Assembly: GCA_963580455.1 (NCBI GenBank)
Contig: OY756960.1
Coordinates: 27,401,238 to 27,465,237 of the forward strand
Source of the DNA: Euonymus europaeus
Taxonomy: Eukaryota > Streptophyta > Magnoliopsida > Celastrales > Celastraceae
Length of the DNA: 64,000 nucleotides
Direction of reading: 5' to 3'
Shown piece after piece: positions 11,592 through 24,019 of the stretch (position 1 is the first letter of the stretch; every line of letters begins with the position of its first letter). The notes below the pieces were generated by a model, which searched no databases, was not told the origin of the DNA, and saw only the letters and a list, made by a program, of their open reading frames with translations. The position numbers and the translations under genes are program-made.

Positions 11592-14330
11592 TGTTATACC
11601 CCATTTTTGTCCGGATTTCCTCCCCATACAAATGCAAAATAAGATGAAAAAAATAATAAAGTACAAAAAATACATAAAACAAAAAAACCAAAAAATAACA
11701 AAAGGCCCAAACCTATGTGGACATATTCTCATTTGGCCCAAATGTCACAAGAAAATGCTACAAGCCAATTACCCCAAATACTTATCTTGGCCCAAACCTA
11801 ATAACCCATTTGTGACCCATCTCCAAAGAAGCTTCCTTGCATTAATATGGATAATGGACGGCTGACAAGAACAGTGGAGACAGGAGGAGACCGTGGGGCG
11901 GTGGACTTTGATGAAAAAACAGAGAGGCAGAGTGGGCAGGGATAGGCATGGAGAGAATTGATGAGAGGATGGGCGGCTGATAGGAGCCAGCGCTCGGATG
12001 CCTTGAAAAGGAGAAGAGAAACAGAATCAAAAGGCGGGGACCAGAAAAAGAAAAAGAGGAAAAAAAACAAAAAAACGAGAGAGAACGAGAGCTACAGAGG
12101 CAGAGAAAAAAGAGAAGGTGAAAACGAAAAAGCAGAGGTGAAAAAAGGAGCAGAAACCATCGTCCCATCATCCCCGACCTCATCATATTTTCCTCCCTCA
12201 AATCCCGATCGGACTACCTTAACAAATCCGATCTCCTCTTCAATCAAGTCCTCAACTGGGACATCCCACCTTATCCACCATCGCCATCACCCGCAGCTCG
12301 GAAGTCCTCAAATCCTCCACGGGACCACCACTCCTCATCCACCATCGCCGGTGCCCATCTCACATCGTCGTTGAAAGGTAATTTCTTGGGTACGTTTAGA
12401 TTATATTTCTTAAACCTAAAAATGATTTTACTGGATCTGTCTATTGCTATGTAGTCATCTCTGTGATTCTTGTCTTGTTCTCCGAACATGCATGTTAAAG
12501 ACTCTAGTTAGCTAGTTCAGATGTGTTCTAGCATTACTTGTTTGGATCTGTTCTCTGGTTTCCCCTGCTTTGAATGTTGATGGCAGAGACGGAAGACTCA
12601 GGCGACGGCAGGGAGAGATGGAGGAGAAAGGTGAATAGTAATGGGCTGGACTTTGATTTTTGTTTGTATTGGACCGAGTCTAAATGCTGGTGTTGGGCTT
12701 TGATTTGTTTGATTTTTGTTTTGTTAATGATGGGCCAAGAATAACTGCTATATTGGGCCGATTACAGATTCATGAGGCTTTGGGCCAGGTTTGTATAATT
12801 GATTGAATTATGGGGCCAGGTCTTTGCATGCTTTAAGATATTTGAATATGGGCCAGTGGTTTGATTTTGGGTTTATATGCATGTGGGTCATATGGATAGA
12901 TCATTGGGTCATGACTTGTATTGCATATATTTGGATCATAGTTGTATATTGGGCTTTGGGCTTATAATTTAAACATGAGAATTATTGGGATAGAATTTAA
13001 TAGGCCCAAACTCATGTAAATACATAAATTGTAATCCATGTATATATTTAAATTATAACCCATGTAAATAATGGATGTAAATAGTGAAATGCATACATAC
13101 ATAGTTATGGTGTTAGAAACATATAAATTTCTTGAAATATGAATGTTTAGTATGCATGTATAGGCTTTGTGCAAATTGTGAATATTTAGATTGCATACTT
13201 AAAGTCTTATTTCATTAATATGCCACAAAAAAGACGCAACGCGATAACAATTAAAGCTAAGCCGTCTCACTTTAAATAACGACACCAAGACTAATATGAG
13301 AAACTCGTATTCTGTTTAAATATCAAAAGAACCTTCAAGATATTGGGGTTTTTGTCGGCATTTATTCAGAACACTTGATTTTCGTGTAACCAAAAAGCAA
13401 ACTTATTTTTAGGGATTAGGAGAATTTAGTTAAGGACTCAAGATGGGGTTTAAAGATATTTGACCCATCTAATGAGCCTTAAATATATTCTCTCTCTTCT
13501 CATAAAGAATATGTCTGTAAGTATGACTTAATTTGACCTAGTCGGTGTCTGTGGATTGTTTTGATGCATCAATCAAATTCCCAAAAATTCACAATCTTTT
13601 CAAACTATCAAAACCACTTCAAGTGGATTTTTCATCATTCTCCAAAGTATTTTTCAGCCAAGCCGGGAATGGCTGTAGTGATCCCGTGCACCTCTTTTAA
13701 ATTATCAAAACCACTTCAAGTGGATTTTTCATCATTCTCCAAAGTATTTTTCAGCCAAGCCGGGAATGGCTGTAGTGATCCCGTGCACCCTTTTAAATTA
13801 TCAAAACCACTTCAAGTGGATTTTTCATCATTCTCCAAAGTATTTTTCAGCCAAGCCGGGAATGGCTGTAGTGATCTCGTGCACCCTTTTAATTTATCAA
13901 AACCACTTCAAGTGGATTTTTCATCATTCTCCAAAGTATTTTTCAGCCAAGCCGGGAATGGCTGTAGTGATCCCGTGCACCTTTTAAATTACCAAAACCA
14001 CTTCAAGCGGATTTTTCATCCAAGCATCAAATTGCCACAATATTAATGGGGTCAAACCCACTCAATTGAAACATGGACTTTCTGGTATATATAGAAATTC
14101 ATTAAAGCAATTGGGACATACAAACTCTTTTCAAAATAAAATTCGAGTCAAATAAGAAAACATTTTAAGGCAACCGTTTTTTCGGGAGTTGTGGGGTGCC
14201 TAACACCTTCCCCATGCTCAATAGACCCCCTTACCCATTTCTTTCTCGTGGACCATATTAGGTGTCCAATTGCACCTTAAAAATCAATTGGTGGCGACTT
14301 CATTTTTTCAAGCCGGTTGCTTCAATTAGT
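11592..14330 (+). mobile_element. Ty3/gypsy LTR-like block (Tat/Ogre type), probably a solo or broken LTR
   Basis: The block opens with TGTTATACCCCATTTTTGTC, the typical start of long Tat/Ogre-type plant LTRs. It closes near 14170-14330 with the equally typical GTGGGGTGCCTAACACCTTC stretch followed by GGTGGCGACTTC. Inside are repeated GGCCCAAA words, an AG-rich low-complexity part (about 11870-12180) and a 96-bp tandem array (13599-14035). No gag/pol frames follow, and a clean target-site duplication was not identified, so the exact edges are approximate. Family assignment rests on remembered end motifs. Confidence 0.5.
13599..14035 (+). repeat. 96-bp tandem repeat, four full copies plus a partial fifth
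   Basis: The marker CCACTTCAAGTGG recurs at 13614, 13711, 13807 and 13903, with a variant CCACTTCAAGCGG at 13998, giving spacings of 97, 96, 96 and 95. Each unit holds that 13-base near-palindrome (6-base arms around one C) and GCCGGGAATGGC. Copies are nearly identical, so the array expanded recently. Because 96 is divisible by three, the array keeps open frames across its length; I treat these as by-products, not genes. Confidence 0.92.
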
Positions 14331-14990
14331 AAATTTTTAATAAACCCTAATGAAATTATTTACCATTTATTTAGTAAAATAAAAAATTAAAATTAAAGTA
14401 TGAATTAATTTCTCTGTGTATTGATTATAAGTGACAAAAATAATATCAGACGTGTTTGATTGTAAAGATTGTTTGATGATTGTTTAGGTATAGATTTAGG
14501 ATGATTATAATATTACTTGCACTGAAAACAAGGTTGATAAGAGTGTCTCTACCAAAAATTGGGATGACAATACCGATTCCTATATCTAATTTTAGAAACG
14601 ACCGTTAGTTCTTATCGATTTTTAAAAAAGGATCAAAGATGCATTTAATCGTTGAGTACCACACTTAAAATTTAAAAATTATTAAAATGAGAAATAGAAA
14701 ATATTTTAAGATCTTGAATTTAATGTTGTATTTTTTATGTGAAAAAAAATAAAATTTGATTCATTGGATAACAATCTAAATTTACAATCAACCCTCAATA
14801 GTGCAGATGACAAATTGAGTCATATATAATCTCGAACCTCAAATTCGAACTCGAACCTTATTCTTATTTCAGAACAATCTATGTTACCGAGTATATAAAC
14901 AAGTTTTTAATGCCCATGTAAACATCCATTAAAGTTTTGGTATTCTCAGTTTTCATATTAGATTTTATCAACAAAAATAATAAATAAATA
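14331..14990. other. Intergenic, no gene recognised
   Basis: AT-rich sequence with no coherent reading frame or repeat structure that I could identify. Confidence 0.5.
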
Positions 14991-15317
14991 TATATACCGT
15001 ATTAGGTGGGCTAAAATTAGGAAAGCCCAACGTCTCCAAATAGGGTATGGTAAGTTTGGGTTCGGCTTTTATCAAAAAGCTCAAAGCCTTTATACGTAGC
15101 GCTATCTGGCCCATCGTAGATCTACGATTTCTTAGGAACAAAAGCCTCCCCTTGTGTCTTTCTTTCGTTCGTCCCTCTGGAGCTAGACTTCTTCTGCTCT
15201 GACCTCTGTGCACACAAAAATCTCAGAGTCGCTCGCAGATACTATTGCCATTGTTATTATTTATCGATATAATTAGAAGAAGAGAAGCGGAAATTCGAAG
15301 CGAGTTGCGTTGCGAGG

Positions 15318-15387
15318 ATGAGTAGAGGAGGTGGAGGAGGATACGATCCTCATATCACCATCTTTTCGCTCGAGGGTCGCCTCTTTC
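15318..15387 (+). pseudogene. PAA1: Orphan first exon of 20S proteasome subunit alpha-6 (PAA)
   Basis: The ATG at 15318 opens MSRGGGGGYDPHITIFSLEG and continues RLFQV, then G followed by GTATGT, a strong donor placed in phase 1 after GTT G. This matches the conserved N-terminus of plant proteasome subunit alpha type-6, whose first residues form the N-terminal gate of the alpha ring (family knowledge). Two changes stand out against the conserved form: Arg to Pro after YD, and Pro to Leu after FS. None of the remaining exons (starting EYAFKAVK) is present before the lipase gene or elsewhere in the window. Unspliced, the frame ends 9 bases later at TAA. The upstream 300 bases look like an intact housekeeping promoter and leader. 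Best read as the surviving 5' end of a deleted gene. Confidence 0.85.
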
Positions 15388-18300
15388 AGGTTGGTATGTC
15401 ATAAATTTATGAAGCTCCAGTTTTTAAAGATTTTTGTCGTTTTTGTTTCTGCTGCTGGTGGTGGTGGTATAGCTGTCGTGCGTCAAAAATACTGGCTGAT
15501 TGGTAGATTTGCTTGATTTGTTTACTTTTCCGGGAGCAATCGGAGTTGTTGTATCTCGGGAAACGATTAGGTTATAAGATATTCCGCGAGGGAAATTGAA
15601 TTCTTTGAATGTAATGAGTTTTTTTTTCAGGATAAAATTTAATACCAAGGAAAACCGACTACAGCAGAGAAACAAATGCAAACATGCAGTTGGGAGAGTA
15701 ACCAGCTTGAGAGCTTCGTGCCATTGACGTGTAAATGGCATTCTCACCGCTCTCTCGCACGGTGAGGTCGGTTTCAACTTTCATCTGTGAACGACCCTTT
15801 TTTTCCAGTCATATTCGGCCACGTGTCCCATGGCCTTCGAGTATATTACACAACAAAGTACGGGACTTTAATCAATCCGTCGAAACTGTTGAAAGAGGAA
15901 ACAAAAACGAAGAAAAACTGTAGACAACTCGAAAATCCCAGAAGCCAATAACACAACCACCAAGTTTTGGAGACGAAGTTTGTATAGCAAAATATATTTG
16001 CAGAGTCCAAAATCGAGCCCTTTTGGTATAGTTTAGAATCATGTTATTATAATGTTATTATAGTTTAGAATCACGTTATCGTCTTTTCTATTTTATTTTC
16101 TGATTCTCTTGCCTTTTCTTTTTCTTATTCGTAGTTTGAATTTGCGTTACGTTCAGTAGGCTTCAGAGTTGTTTTTTTTTTTAAAAAAAAAATTCAGTAC
16201 AATTAAGGAGATTATTTCAAGGTGGAGGGAGAGGGTTAGGGTTTACTAGGGTTTACGTTTATTTGGGTTTTTGTTTTTCAGGGCAGGCACGAGAAGGCAA
16301 GAATGATGAATGAGATGAGGGGTTTAGTGGTGTGATTTCTAATCTCGAGTTCCTGTTGATCCATGGTTTCCAGGGAAAAACAGGGTTGTTGCTTAACCAA
16401 TGGGGGACATTCTTATATGTCATTGGCTTTATTGTTTCTTTCCTTTGATTAATGAATTTGTAGTCTTTGGCAGTTATGATTTTGAATATTGAAGTTTTTA
16501 GCAGAAAACATTGTGCATTTCAATAACTAATTGATCTGCTTGTTTTACTGATTTAGTTTTTTCAAATTGGAAGGAGAATTATTTGGTATCCATGATTTTA
16601 AAAAAATAAAAAGATATTTGGCATGTTTAATAATCTAATTATCGTTTGCTTTTTAATCAGGAGTAAAAAAGCCATGGTAACTGCAACTATGGCTTATGCA
16701 GCTGGTGCAGCTGCCCTTCTATATTACACAATGAACCGTAAATTACAGTCAACTACATCTCAAGAGGTTGATGATGAAAATGAGAGTGGTTATGTGCCCA
16801 GCCATGCCCCTTTAGGGATCGAACGTGTATCAAATAGACTTATACTTGCCCCTGCAACATGGTTAGAAACAATATCAACCTTATCGGAGACTCTTAGGTT
16901 TACTTACTCAGAGACTTTGGGCAAGTGGCCTATTGGGGATTTAGCGTTCGTAATCAGCTTTCTTTTGAAGAGGCAGGTGCAATGTTTGATTTTTTTTCTC
17001 CGATGGTTATATGTACAAATATTTCTTTTTTTTCTTTTTTTATAATTTGAATGCAGTCTGGGCAAGTGATTCTTTCGGTTCCTAATAGAATATGTGTGGG
17101 TGGATGTACTTTGTAGTATATTGTAATTTCTAAAGTGAGGAAATGCTGATGCATCTTTTTTTAGTCTTTTAATTATGTCTTAATCTGCTTACGTAAATTG
17201 GGTAAATTGTGAGCAATCGCAGAAGAAATATTGGAGTTCATTTTTGTGTCAATGTTGGAGTGAATTTCGTACTACACACATTGTAAAATTATCGTTGTAG
17301 AGTTCATACTAACTTACTAAGTTATTATGCTAAGAGAGCTTAGATATGCTGCGCACTTGCTAATAAGATAGAGTCTTTCTCATAGTAACAGCATTGGATC
17401 ATACTTGGTATGTGCCCATAACAATCTATCATGAAACTCTTGAAAGAGTACTGAGGCAATATTTATATAGATGATTTCCTTTAATGCAGATTTTTCTGTT
17501 GGGTGCATCATCTTGAATCAGTCTAATTTGACAACAAAAATATACAAGAACTAACATAATAAAATTTTGATTGTTTTCCATCTAACTTTACTTCTCAATG
17601 CAAATTTTGAAACTGTGACAGTTGATGTGCCGAATTGAATTCGAGTAGCCTGAATTCTCAACATACAACTATACTTTGCAGGGAAATTTAAATGTCAGCA
17701 GTGTATATGGTGGTAAAGACAGCGTACAGCTCAAAGGGGCAGAAATCGTATATGAACTTAGACATATGTTACAACTGTTGATCCTTTGTTGGCATTTCTC
17801 CAAAAGGCCGTTTCCTTTGTTTCTAGAGGAGACGGGATATTCTGAAGAAAATGTTGTCCTTCAAGAAGCCAAAGCAGGAGTAAGTAGTGCTTTAGTGTGT
17901 ACTTCTCTCCTTTATGTTCCTTGCTTCATTTACTTTTCAAACAGAGGGGTGGGGGCTAAGGGAGTGAGGGTTATTTTATAAGATATGTTTTATATTACAA
18001 GTTCTACTTAGCATGGCCATGCAATACAAGATGGATTAACTGGGCTTTATGCTGCTGGATTACCAGCTTTTGTGTGTCATTATGCTGAAAAATTCTGATG
18101 CTTGTTTTAAGCTGGTCTGAACCTATCATTCATTTTATGCCTTGTAGATATTGAAACCGGCTTTTACAATCTTAGTTGACCACCATGCTAAATGTTTTCT
18201 CTTGTTAATTCGTGGAACACATAGTATTAAGGACACTCTAACAGCTGCTACTGGAGCTGTGGTACCGTTTCATCATACTGTAGTGCATAAGGGAGGAGTC

Positions 18301-20486
18301 AGCGATTTAGTATTAGGTTATGCACATTGTGGAATGGTTGCAGCTACTCGGTGGATTGCAACACTTGCCATTCCCTGTCTGGTCAAAGCTCTTGGCGAAT
18401 ACCCAGGGTACGAAGTAAAGGTAAATAATCTAAAGATGCAACTTTCTTTGCTGTTTGTCCTTCCATAGGTTTGTCGATAGAAGGGAATTTCTCAAGAAAG
18501 AACTCTATTAGGCTATTAGCTAAAACTTCTGGTGGCGGTTACAGATAAGATAAGCAACATGATGGTTCCCAGTTTGTGTTCTAAAATTTCTAAATGTAAT
18601 TGGGAAAATGGGTGGTCATTCGATTGCTGTAGAATTATCAATAATTCATTCGGGAAAAACTAAATTCATAACCGAAGAAATCTGCAGTCATATTTTAATA
18701 AGAGATTGCTTTAAGTCTTACTTTTACATTTCTCTAGAATAAATAGTTTCTGTAGAAGTATTTCACTTTTGGTTATTTTTCTGAAAGTTAGGTAGTCAAT
18801 GCATTCCATTTTTTGCTAAAAATTAATGTTGCTTCTTTTTTTCTTCTTATTTTTGTTCTCATTTCTGTGAACTACTCCAGAAACTCTCTTTATGTTGCAA
18901 AATAACAAGTTAACAATCTTGTTGGAGCTTTTATGCTGAATAATTACTTGGAAACCAAAAAACTTGGAAATGGTTAATCACATGAATGATATTGCTTTTA
19001 ACTTCTTAATTTTCATTTGATAGTATTTTCTGCGTGTTTTTTGACATTGCTTCTTACTTTGGTATCATTTGCTACGTACCAAGAATTGCATGTTTACATC
19101 TCTTGAATCCTTGCAGATTGTTGGGCACTCTCTGGGTGGAGGCACTGCAGCACTTCTAACCTATGTGTTGCGGGAGCAGAAAGAATTAGCAGGAGCTACT
19201 TGTGTTACATTTGCTCCAGGTGTGTTCTTATGAAATTTCATGCCCTGAATTTTGTGCTGCTAGCTATCAGGCCCTCATGCCATTACATGTTTTGTACTTC
19301 AGAAGACCTTATCTTCATATTGTGCTGTATTTATTTGATATTCATTTAGTAGGCTGATGCTTGATGTTTTTGTTGGTATCCTGTTCAGCTGCTCGCATGA
19401 CATGGGAGTTGGCTGAATCAGGCAATGGTTTTGTTACTTCTATAATAAATGGATCGGACTTAGTGCCTACATTTTCAGCTGCTTCAGTAGATGACTTGCG
19501 TGCTGAGGTTATGTTTCAATCCCTGATTTTGTATTTGAAATTATGGTTTGGATAGCTCTAATAAAACTTTGTTCTTTTTTGGTACATGTTGCGATTTGTC
19601 TTCTAAAGTTGTTGATATTTCATGGTAGAAGCAGTCCCGTCTTGTGTTGGGTGCATTATTCTTTATTATTTATGGCTAATATTCCATCTGTATTGGATCA
19701 CCATTCACCACGGTTGAGGACGGTGTAGTGCTTAGTGTGTTCATTTTAACCTCTTTCAGATTTGGTTTGAATCTATTCATCTGGCAGGATTTATGTATAA
19801 AATAGCAATTTTTTTTTGCATTGTTGCTTAGGGTTGATCGCTATGATGTATAGATTGAAACTTAGCATGTTATCCATTTGTTCAATCTTAACATGTATAC
19901 GTATCCTGAGCAGGAAACCAATTGATTTAGTTTATAGCTCTTGGTTTTTCGTTTCGTTTTTGTTTTGTTCTCTTCGAGTTATTATGAAATTGTGATTTTA
20001 CTAGACTTTTGGTGGGCTGTCCATTGTTAAGCTTTTGAGCATTTTGGTTAAGATCGCTCCATTCTTGTCTTGAATTCCAACAAGTGTGTATGTACTTGGT
20101 TTATCTCAGTATTACTATAAAAATATTTTTGTTCTTTTTCTGCTCTATATATGACCATATATCTAAATAATTAATTTCTGATGTAGTTGATGCCATGGTC
20201 CTCAACTATATGGACCAGGTTGATTTTAACAAGCATTAACTGAACCTAATCAACTGTTGTTTGTGAAGATTGTGTTTTCTATTCCCTAAGGGCTGAGCCC
20301 ATTGTCTTGGTTGGCCCATTAGGGTTGCTTATGTAACAACTGGCTCAGTGGTGTGGGGACAACTTTGGAATTATTGAACTGATATTGAATGAACACAGCC
20401 ACAGAGGAGCAATCCTGCGCTTGAGTTATCTGTTTATTGATCTGATTGTGATTCTCGTTGTAGAATCAGCTTCTTCTTTTCATTTT

Positions 20487-20562
20487 ATTGCTTTTGTGAA
20501 CAGAGCAGTCCCTTCTTATTGGTTACTGATGATCTAGGGTCATATTATATTAACATTTAGAT
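20487..20562 (+). repeat. 76-bp direct repeat, copy A (before lipase exon 6)
   Basis: Begins ATTGCTTTTGTGAAC and ends ACATTTAGAT, overlapping the alternative exon-6 acceptor. A copy of identical length with about six substitutions lies at 21110-21185. Confidence 0.9.
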
Positions 20563-21109
20563 TTTCTCAGGTGACAGCATCCCTTGGTTGAATGATCTGA
20601 GGAATCAGATTGAGCGAACCAGAATTTTTAATACAGTTTACCGCTCTGCATCAGCACTGGGTTCCCGAATTCCATCCATTGCCAGTGCTAGAGCCAGAGT
20701 AGCCGGAGCTGGCGCAATTTTGCACCCGGTTTCTAATGGCACACGAGTAACTCACCCTTGTTCATGGCTGTAGTTTTCCTGTAAAATATTTTTCTAGTTC
20801 CCTTAAGCAATTCATACCTTTTCTATGAAGCGTGTGCGTAATTGCTGTGTTCTGTAGAAAAATTCTAATATTTTTTCAAGTTTTAGAAAACCTCGTGTGT
20901 CCACGTGAAGGATAATATGGTGCTCATATTTTTGGTAGCATGCATTTGTTGAATTCGCGCTGAGCATAATTTTAACATAGCTGAACCAGCTTTGAAGGTT
21001 TCAATTGTGAACGAAGTCTGTCATTTGTATTGACCATTTAGGTGATGCAGCTTGACGAAACAAAGGAGTCCGATTCACTGTAGTCTATTTACTTGAAGAG
21101 TCTTTAGTT

Positions 21110-21185
21110 ATTGCTTTTGTGAACGAGGCAGTCCCTTCTTATTGGTCACTGATAATCTAGGGTTATATTATATTAACATTTAGAT
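21110..21185 (+). repeat. 76-bp direct repeat, copy B (in lipase intron 6)
   Basis: Gap-free partner of 20487-20562, with the same start and end. It carries a second copy of the acceptor-like ACATTTAG, here not followed by an exon. Confidence 0.9.
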
Positions 21186-23336
21186 CCTTGTGATAATGCA
21201 ATCATGTATTTGATCATCAAGTGAGATCTCTTGCCATTTAGATCCGGGTTAAGTCCAATACATTGGCTAAAATTTATTTTATTCTTAGTGATAACAAGAA
21301 ACCAAGATTGGTTGTTGGGGGTTAACCTATGCAGTCGAACATTTACGTTTGGCTGGGTTGACATTTGTCTCCATTTTGAGGTGCCCGTCAGTTACTTTTG
21401 ATTGTAGATGAACTTGTCTTTGGAATCCCATTAGTTTAAGTTGCCAGATTGTCGTGAGGGATGATTGAGTTTAATAATCGTTCCCAATTTCTGCTGTCTG
21501 CAGGTTGTGATGAAGAGGGCCCAAAGCATGGCGCAAGCAGCATGGACAGGTCCTGTCCTTCGCTTGTCCTCAATGTCATGCATTGGTCCTCGTCGTCGAG
21601 CAACTGGTGTTTGTCCAAACGCAAAAGAAGAAGAAAGCTCTTCAAGATCTCTTGCTGGCAAAGGAGAAACATTTGAGCCTTTTCTCATGTCCCCTAAAAC
21701 CCCGCGAGCACAACTACCATTGAAACTGCTGAACTTCTCATCTCTTCTGGAAGAATGGAATAGGCGTCAGAAATTGAGTACTCCGATGAAATTGCTGATT
21801 GTGTTGATGGTAATGAGGATCTTGAGGATGGGGAGGACCTCATGGGCCATAGCACACATGAAGATCGTATGAATGAAGTTGAGTTGTGGCAACAACTTGA
21901 GCACGAGCTTTACAATGTAACAGAACGAGAAGATGCAGACAAGGTGAAGGAAATAAGGGAAGAAGAAGCAACAGCCCTGGAAGAGGTGGGTGGGAGTGAG
22001 GAAGAAAGGGCTGCTCCAGAGACAAAAGAGGCTCACAGATTTTTTTCCCGCTGGTAAGATAACGCATATCGTCACCCTTGATGCTGGTGTTGCGGAAAGT
22101 GAAGGTGATACCCCTACTCCCAGTCATTCAGACAGTAGCCTGCCAACGCATGCTAAAGTAGGGATATTCCTCACGCCGCGGTCACTGTATAGTAAATTGT
22201 GGTTGTCGAAAAGCATGGTAAGCGATCATTTCATGCCTGTTTACAGAAGACAGATTGAGAAATGAACTTGAGCAGGAAGAGGCATGTAACGCCAAATCTA
22301 GTGAAGATGCAGGAGAGGTGGGATTATAATGAAAGCTATCATTCAACTGATAATTTATGAGTTTTCGACAACGTTGTCGGTCTTCTTTGATAGTTAAGAA
22401 TCTCTGTTTCCTTTTTTATGGTTGCCCCTTGGTGGAAGCCGCACCATGGTAGTGGGGTGGCCTTCTCAATGAAGCTCCTTTTTATTTATTTATTTAAATG
22501 AGTTTGAAAACGAATTTAAATGTTACGATCAATTGAAAATTAGGTAGTTTGTTAATAAATCAAGGGGCTCTGCTCCCGAACTCCCTTAACCCTCATATGA
22601 TTGAGGCTATTATGAACAAGATTATTGAGATGCATTAGACCACATTTGTTGTCATTTGCTCAACTAATAGGTGTTGGTTCTCCACATTTTGGAGTCATGG
22701 AAACTAACCACGTGATGAAGTTGCATACCCAGAAAATATGTGTGTTGATCCTCTTGACCCGGGTCAATTCTCAATACTGTTTCCACTAACAGTTAGGTTA
22801 GGTTGGTAGGTCATTCGAAACAAATTAAATTTAATAATTCATAGACTTGTGAGTATGCTTTGGTTGGCTGTACGTACAAGCGACTTTGACAAATATATAA
22901 TCCCCACCTAAACACATTACTTTGGCGGTAATACAGAATCAAACATTAAATCGTACAAAAATTCTGAAAGTAAAACTTCATTTAATACAAAAGTTTTTCC
23001 ACGCAAAATCATAAATTATTTTTTCATAAATTTACATTACAAAACCTATATTCCCACCTCCAATGAGTGGAAATACAAATTTAGGGGTGTAAATACAACC
23101 CTATATGTGCCCTATGCGACTGAATTGTGAAAAGTAAAACCAAATTATTATTAAAGTCCCAGACTCCCAGCGTAAAGTATACACGATTTGATGATGTCCA
23201 TTTGAAAATGACATAACCATTTCCTTCACATCTTGCCATTCCTACATTAATTGTTGCAGTTGTCAAGATATAAATATAAATATATACCATTCAAGGTTGA
23301 CGAATACGATATCCCACATGTAAAATCACGTGCGGA

Positions 23337-23359
23337 ATATATATATATATATATATATA
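23337..23359. repeat. (AT)n microsatellite
   Basis: Uninterrupted alternating AT run in intergenic DNA. Confidence 0.9.
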
Positions 23360-23696
23360 GGCATTTGTAATACGTATGGTGTGAATTACAGTATGAAGGG
23401 ATGAACCAAAGATTGTGGACCAGCCGAAATTTATAGTACCATTTTTTTCTTTTTCTGATTTCCTCATTTGACATACCAAATAAAAATTATTAAATGTGTA
23501 GCATCATAATCATAAATAAACATATTAAAACATAAACATAACACGAAGACACGAAGTGGGTTGTCGTTTATCTTGGGCAACTGCATGTCTGCACGTCTCT
23601 TTCATAATCGAGAGTACTCAATTAGGTCCATATATTATTGCTTCTACATTAATCACGTCCTTCTTGGAGTTTGTTTAAAGATATTTGCTTTTATGC

Positions 23697-24019
23697 TCCC
23701 AATTGTTTGGGAAGAATAGGGGTAAGGTAAGAAAATGAGTTTTGTTAAAACTCATTCTTTTATTTGATTTGTATAAAATATTTTTTAAAAAAATAATAAT
23801 AATTTTATCCTTCAAAAAAAATTATCAATTTATTAGAAAAAGGGTAATACAGTATTTTTATCTATATTACAATCAATTCAAATCAAAATTCATGCTGATT
23901 CTCACATTAATCAAACATACAAAATTTTATCTTTAAACTCATTCACCCATCTTTATTCTCCCTCTCTCAATAAGTTCATGCTCAGCTCATCTTATTCCAT
24001 CCTTCAACCAAACGTGGGG
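23697..24019. mobile_element. Possible MITE with imperfect terminal inverted repeats
   Basis: The left end (CCCAATTGTTTGGGAAGAAT) and the reverse complement of the right end (CCCCACGTTTGGTTGAAGGA) agree at most positions, and both continue into matching AAGRTRAG-like sequence. The interior is AT-rich and non-coding. A clear target-site duplication was not seen, so class (hAT or PIF/Harbinger) is open. Confidence 0.4.

Larger units (their letters stand above)
16674..22329 (+). pseudogene. Class-3 / diacylglycerol lipase-like gene with damaged 3' exons
   Basis: Seven exons can be read: 16674-16976, 17682-17879, 18148-18420, 19117-19219, 19389-19507, about 20561/20571-20746, and from 21504. The product matches the plant protein with a mono/diacylglycerol lipase N-terminal domain followed by a class-3 lipase fold: a hydrophobic N-terminus (MVTATMAYAAGAAALLYY), the nucleophile elbow GHSLGG with Ser at about residue 263, and a likely catalytic Asp in INGSDLVP (about 316). 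Damage begins at exon 6: the expected acceptor (after 20570) leads to a stop after six codons, while an AG at 20559-20560 restores the frame. In exon 7 the conserved C-terminal part continues in other frames, with a shift near 21705, an in-frame TAG near 21770, an extra T in a T7 run near 22045 and another shift near 22255. Read without correction the product would be about 516 aa against about 640 for the family. The catalytic half could still be made; otherwise a decaying copy. Confidence 0.75.

Noticed and set aside
11958..12374. 138-codon Lys/Glu-rich frame
   Set aside because: Low-complexity AG-rich part of the LTR-like block; the peptide is compositional, not a protein family.
13561..14046. 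161-codon periodic frame as a repeat protein gene
   Set aside because: The 32-residue period is a direct result of the 96-bp tandem array inside repeat DNA; similar frames exist in other phases.
15331..15516. 61-codon frame overlapping the PAA exon
   Set aside because: It is in a different frame from the conserved PAA N-terminus and has no family resemblance.
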